Shown here: piece by piece, positions 62,540-64,000 of the stretch
Layout: each line of letters starts with the position of its first letter
Numbering within the stretch: position 1 is the stretch's first letter
Source: a virus
Length of the DNA: 64,000 nucleotides
IMG/VR virus record: IMGVR_UViG_3300043444_000400
Location: 1 to 64,000 of that record
Reading direction: 5' to 3' (one strand)
Notes under the pieces: generated by a model
What the model saw: only the letters and a program-made list of their open reading frames with translations
Told to the model about the DNA's origin: nothing
The model's database searches: none
Position numbers and translations under genes: made by a program

Positions 62540-64000
62540 GTGAATACTGAACAGAGAAACCTACTACGAAGCCTGATTGAACCTTTAATTAAAAATACCA
62601 ATGATAATTTAGTTATAAATGCTACGGTAGGATGTAAAGCTAATAATTCCTTTCGTTATCAAGGTTTATCAGTTACAGCTTTATGTGACATATATCCAGG
62701 AAATAAAGTATGGGTATTTAGAGATACCAAGAATGGTACGTACTATGGGGTGAGAGAAGAGTTTAATCCCGTACTTAACGAAAGAACATTTACAAGGAAG
62801 TATATTGCTCCAGAGCCTGTACGACGAAACATAGTGCCTTCTGTGGGATTGCTGTATCGGTATGTGCCTAGTATCAGACGGGATGAGATGGTGACCCCTA
62901 CATTCAACCCGTACTATGAACAAAACCCTGAACTCCTAAATGATATTGAAATTTATCTACTAATTGATGGCAAATACACACTGGCCACGTCAATACCTTT
63001 GGAATGGAGAGACTTGGGGACGCTAGAGTTTGTTGGGGGAGTTAGTATTGGTAGCATCTTCCCCGTTGGTCCTCCCCCTACTGGCTCAGCAACATTCAAT
63101 CAAACGGGTAATTCAGTCTCGATATCTACGAGCGCATCTATGGGCACTGATACGACAGGGTGGTTTATAGAGGCCACTTACTCAGCAACGTTCAGCGGGC
63201 TAGCACTTAGGGGGTCTGTTAGTGCATCACGGTCTTTTGCAATATCGTCCGAGAATAATGGAGGGTCTGCTATTGAACTGATTCCTTTTGAAAGTCAAAC
63301 TGACGTAGGTGCTTTCTTTGATGGAGTAAACACGATCGGGGGGTCATCATTCGATTTTGCGTTTACAGGGCAAAGTTCAGATACCGCGCCTTATGTTGAC
63401 GAATTCAGGATCCACGCTCTGTCTAGTCTCGATTCAGCCGCAACCCTAATTATTGATGCCAGTGCTAGCGCCAGTATCAGCCTGTCCGATGTTGAAATAT
63501 TGTGTGATCGTCAATGGGGTCGGTCATGGTCATACATAGACTCTCAGGGGTGGATTACGTGGGTAATTGTTTATGAAACTCCATCAGGGTCTGCTGGATA
63601 CCCCACAGAGGAAGTCAGAACAGATGGCCCTAGCTACCTAGAGGAGCGAATCTACGGATTTTACGGCAAGAAGAACATCCAACGCCGTAAAATATATGCT
63701 CGTCGCTACTACGACGATGGAACCTCACAGTATGCCGAAGGTCAAGCCTTAGAGGATTTGGTCTTCAGCCCTGATCCTGTCACCCTTGAGGACTTCCGGG
63801 ATAATCCCAAGAGCGTAAACCTGGAATGGGGGGCAACGGTTACCCCTCCGGTGTCCCCTGATGAGTGCCTGAACGATTATCAGACTGACCGATTACTCAA
63901 CTATCTACCAACCCGACGCAAAGCCTACGACCCCCCCACGTTCGGCATAATCAATGACAGCATCATCTCTGGGGATCCCCTCACTATCGAAGGCTATCGG
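62540..64000 (+). CDS. Probable virion (tail/baseplate) protein, incomplete at right edge (487+ aa)
   Basis: GTG start at 62540; the frame stays open to the last base. The N-terminus (MNTEQRNLLRSLIEPLIKNT) is helical; residues about 150-320 are a Ser/Thr/Gly/Ala-rich beta region (NSVSISTSASMGTDTTGW, SASRSFAISS) typical of tail or fiber proteins; later DRQWGRSWSYIDSQGWITWV and RRKIYARRYYDDG. Base composition rises sharply in G+C after about 62980, and the ACGAAAG word disappears, as if this part had a different origin. Confidence 0.65.
   Translation, partial: MNTEQRNLLRSLIEPLIKNTNDNLVINATVGCKANNSFRYQGLSVTALCDIYPGNKVWVFRDTKNGTYYGVREEFNPVLNERTFTRKYIAPEPVRRNIVPSVGLLYRYVPSIRRDEMVTPTFNPYYEQNPELLNDIEIYLLIDGKYTLATSIPLEWRDLGTLEFVGGVSIGSIFPVGPPPTGSATFNQTGNSVSISTSASMGTDTTGWFIEATYSATFSGLALRGSVSASRSFAISSENNGGSAIELIPFESQTDVGAFFDGVNTIGGSSFDFAFTGQSSDTAPYVDEFRIHALSSLDSAATLIIDASASASISLSDVEILCDRQWGRSWSYIDSQGWITWVIVYETPSGSAGYPTEEVRTDGPSYLEERIYGFYGKKNIQRRKIYARRYYDDGTSQYAEGQALEDLVFSPDPVTLEDFRDNPKSVNLEWGATVTPPVSPDECLNDYQTDRLLNYLPTRRKAYDPPTFGIINDSIISGDPLTIEGYR

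Noticed and set aside
1-64000. DGR reverse transcriptase or template repeat inside the window
   Set aside because: No protein with reverse transcriptase motifs (such as YxDD) and no AAY-rich template copy of a cassette was found.
1-64000. HIP1 palindrome enrichment
   Set aside because: Only partial matches such as GCGATCGG at 11722 were seen; the iterated word here is ACGAAAG.

Overview
The window is one end-to-end stretch of a tailed double-stranded DNA phage genome of low G+C content. Nearly everything lies on the + strand, and genes overlap by ATGA/TAATG junctions or sit a few bases apart. The host is most likely a cyanobacterium: the window carries a tmRNA whose encoded tag, ANQIKPFARKTSLAVA, has the ANxIxxFARK pattern of cyanobacterial tags. 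A class II (B12-dependent) ribonucleotide reductase, ThyX, a small Hsp20 and an XRE-type N-terminus of a cyanobacterial kind fit this. The phage nature rests on a portal protein, RNA ligase, dUTPase, D12-class DNA methylases, family A polymerase, primase, RecA-like ATPases, a RuvC-like resolvase, tRNAs and many small genes without recognisable relatives.

Layout. 1-4994: small unknown genes, one HicB-like protein and a lipoprotein. 4966-8154: the most striking region, a tandem array of 17 mini-ORFs (one split, one vestigial). Almost all encode the C-terminal hairpin of an FGE-sulfatase/C-type-lectin domain (GGSW...CRSAxR...GFRLMLIEV), the part that diversity-generating retroelements vary. An FGE-like core that lacks this hairpin and ends in a coiled coil sits in the middle of the array (6433-7260). 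Some cassette pairs differ in the NNC/NNT codon style of adenine-directed mutagenesis. 8135-10211: unknown genes. 10201-11756: RNA block with a two-piece, circularly permuted tmRNA whose intervening segment is itself a tRNA, and a tRNA-Arg(UCU) split by a group I intron with an HNH endonuclease. 11779-16428: small genes, several HicB-like. 16514-22272: an operon with a JAMM-motif protein, a PRTRC-B-like protein and a ThiF/E1-like protein, suggesting a ubiquitin-like conjugation or deconjugation module. 22266-30295: replication core (SSB, PD-(D/E)XK nuclease, nucleotidyltransferase-like protein, primase, RepA-like helicase, DNA polymerase). 30295-36062: small paralogs, a phosphoesterase, an AAA+ ATPase, antisense hsp20. 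36082-36260: two tRNAs. 36290-48718: paralog families, RNA ligase, RecA-like ATPase, intein-bearing ribonucleotide reductase, dUTPase. 48721-61069: P-loop kinase-like protein, RuvC, two adenine methylases, SLOG-domain protein, ThyX-like protein, a second lipoprotein. 61083-64000: portal protein on the minus strand and, divergently, the start of a probable virion protein that runs off the window.

A short non-palindromic DNA word, ACGAAAG/CTTTCGT, is scattered over almost the whole window (about 75 copies by eye, both orientations, all reading frames and intergenic). It is scarce in the cassette array and not seen after about 62,790, where base composition also rises in G+C inside the last gene.
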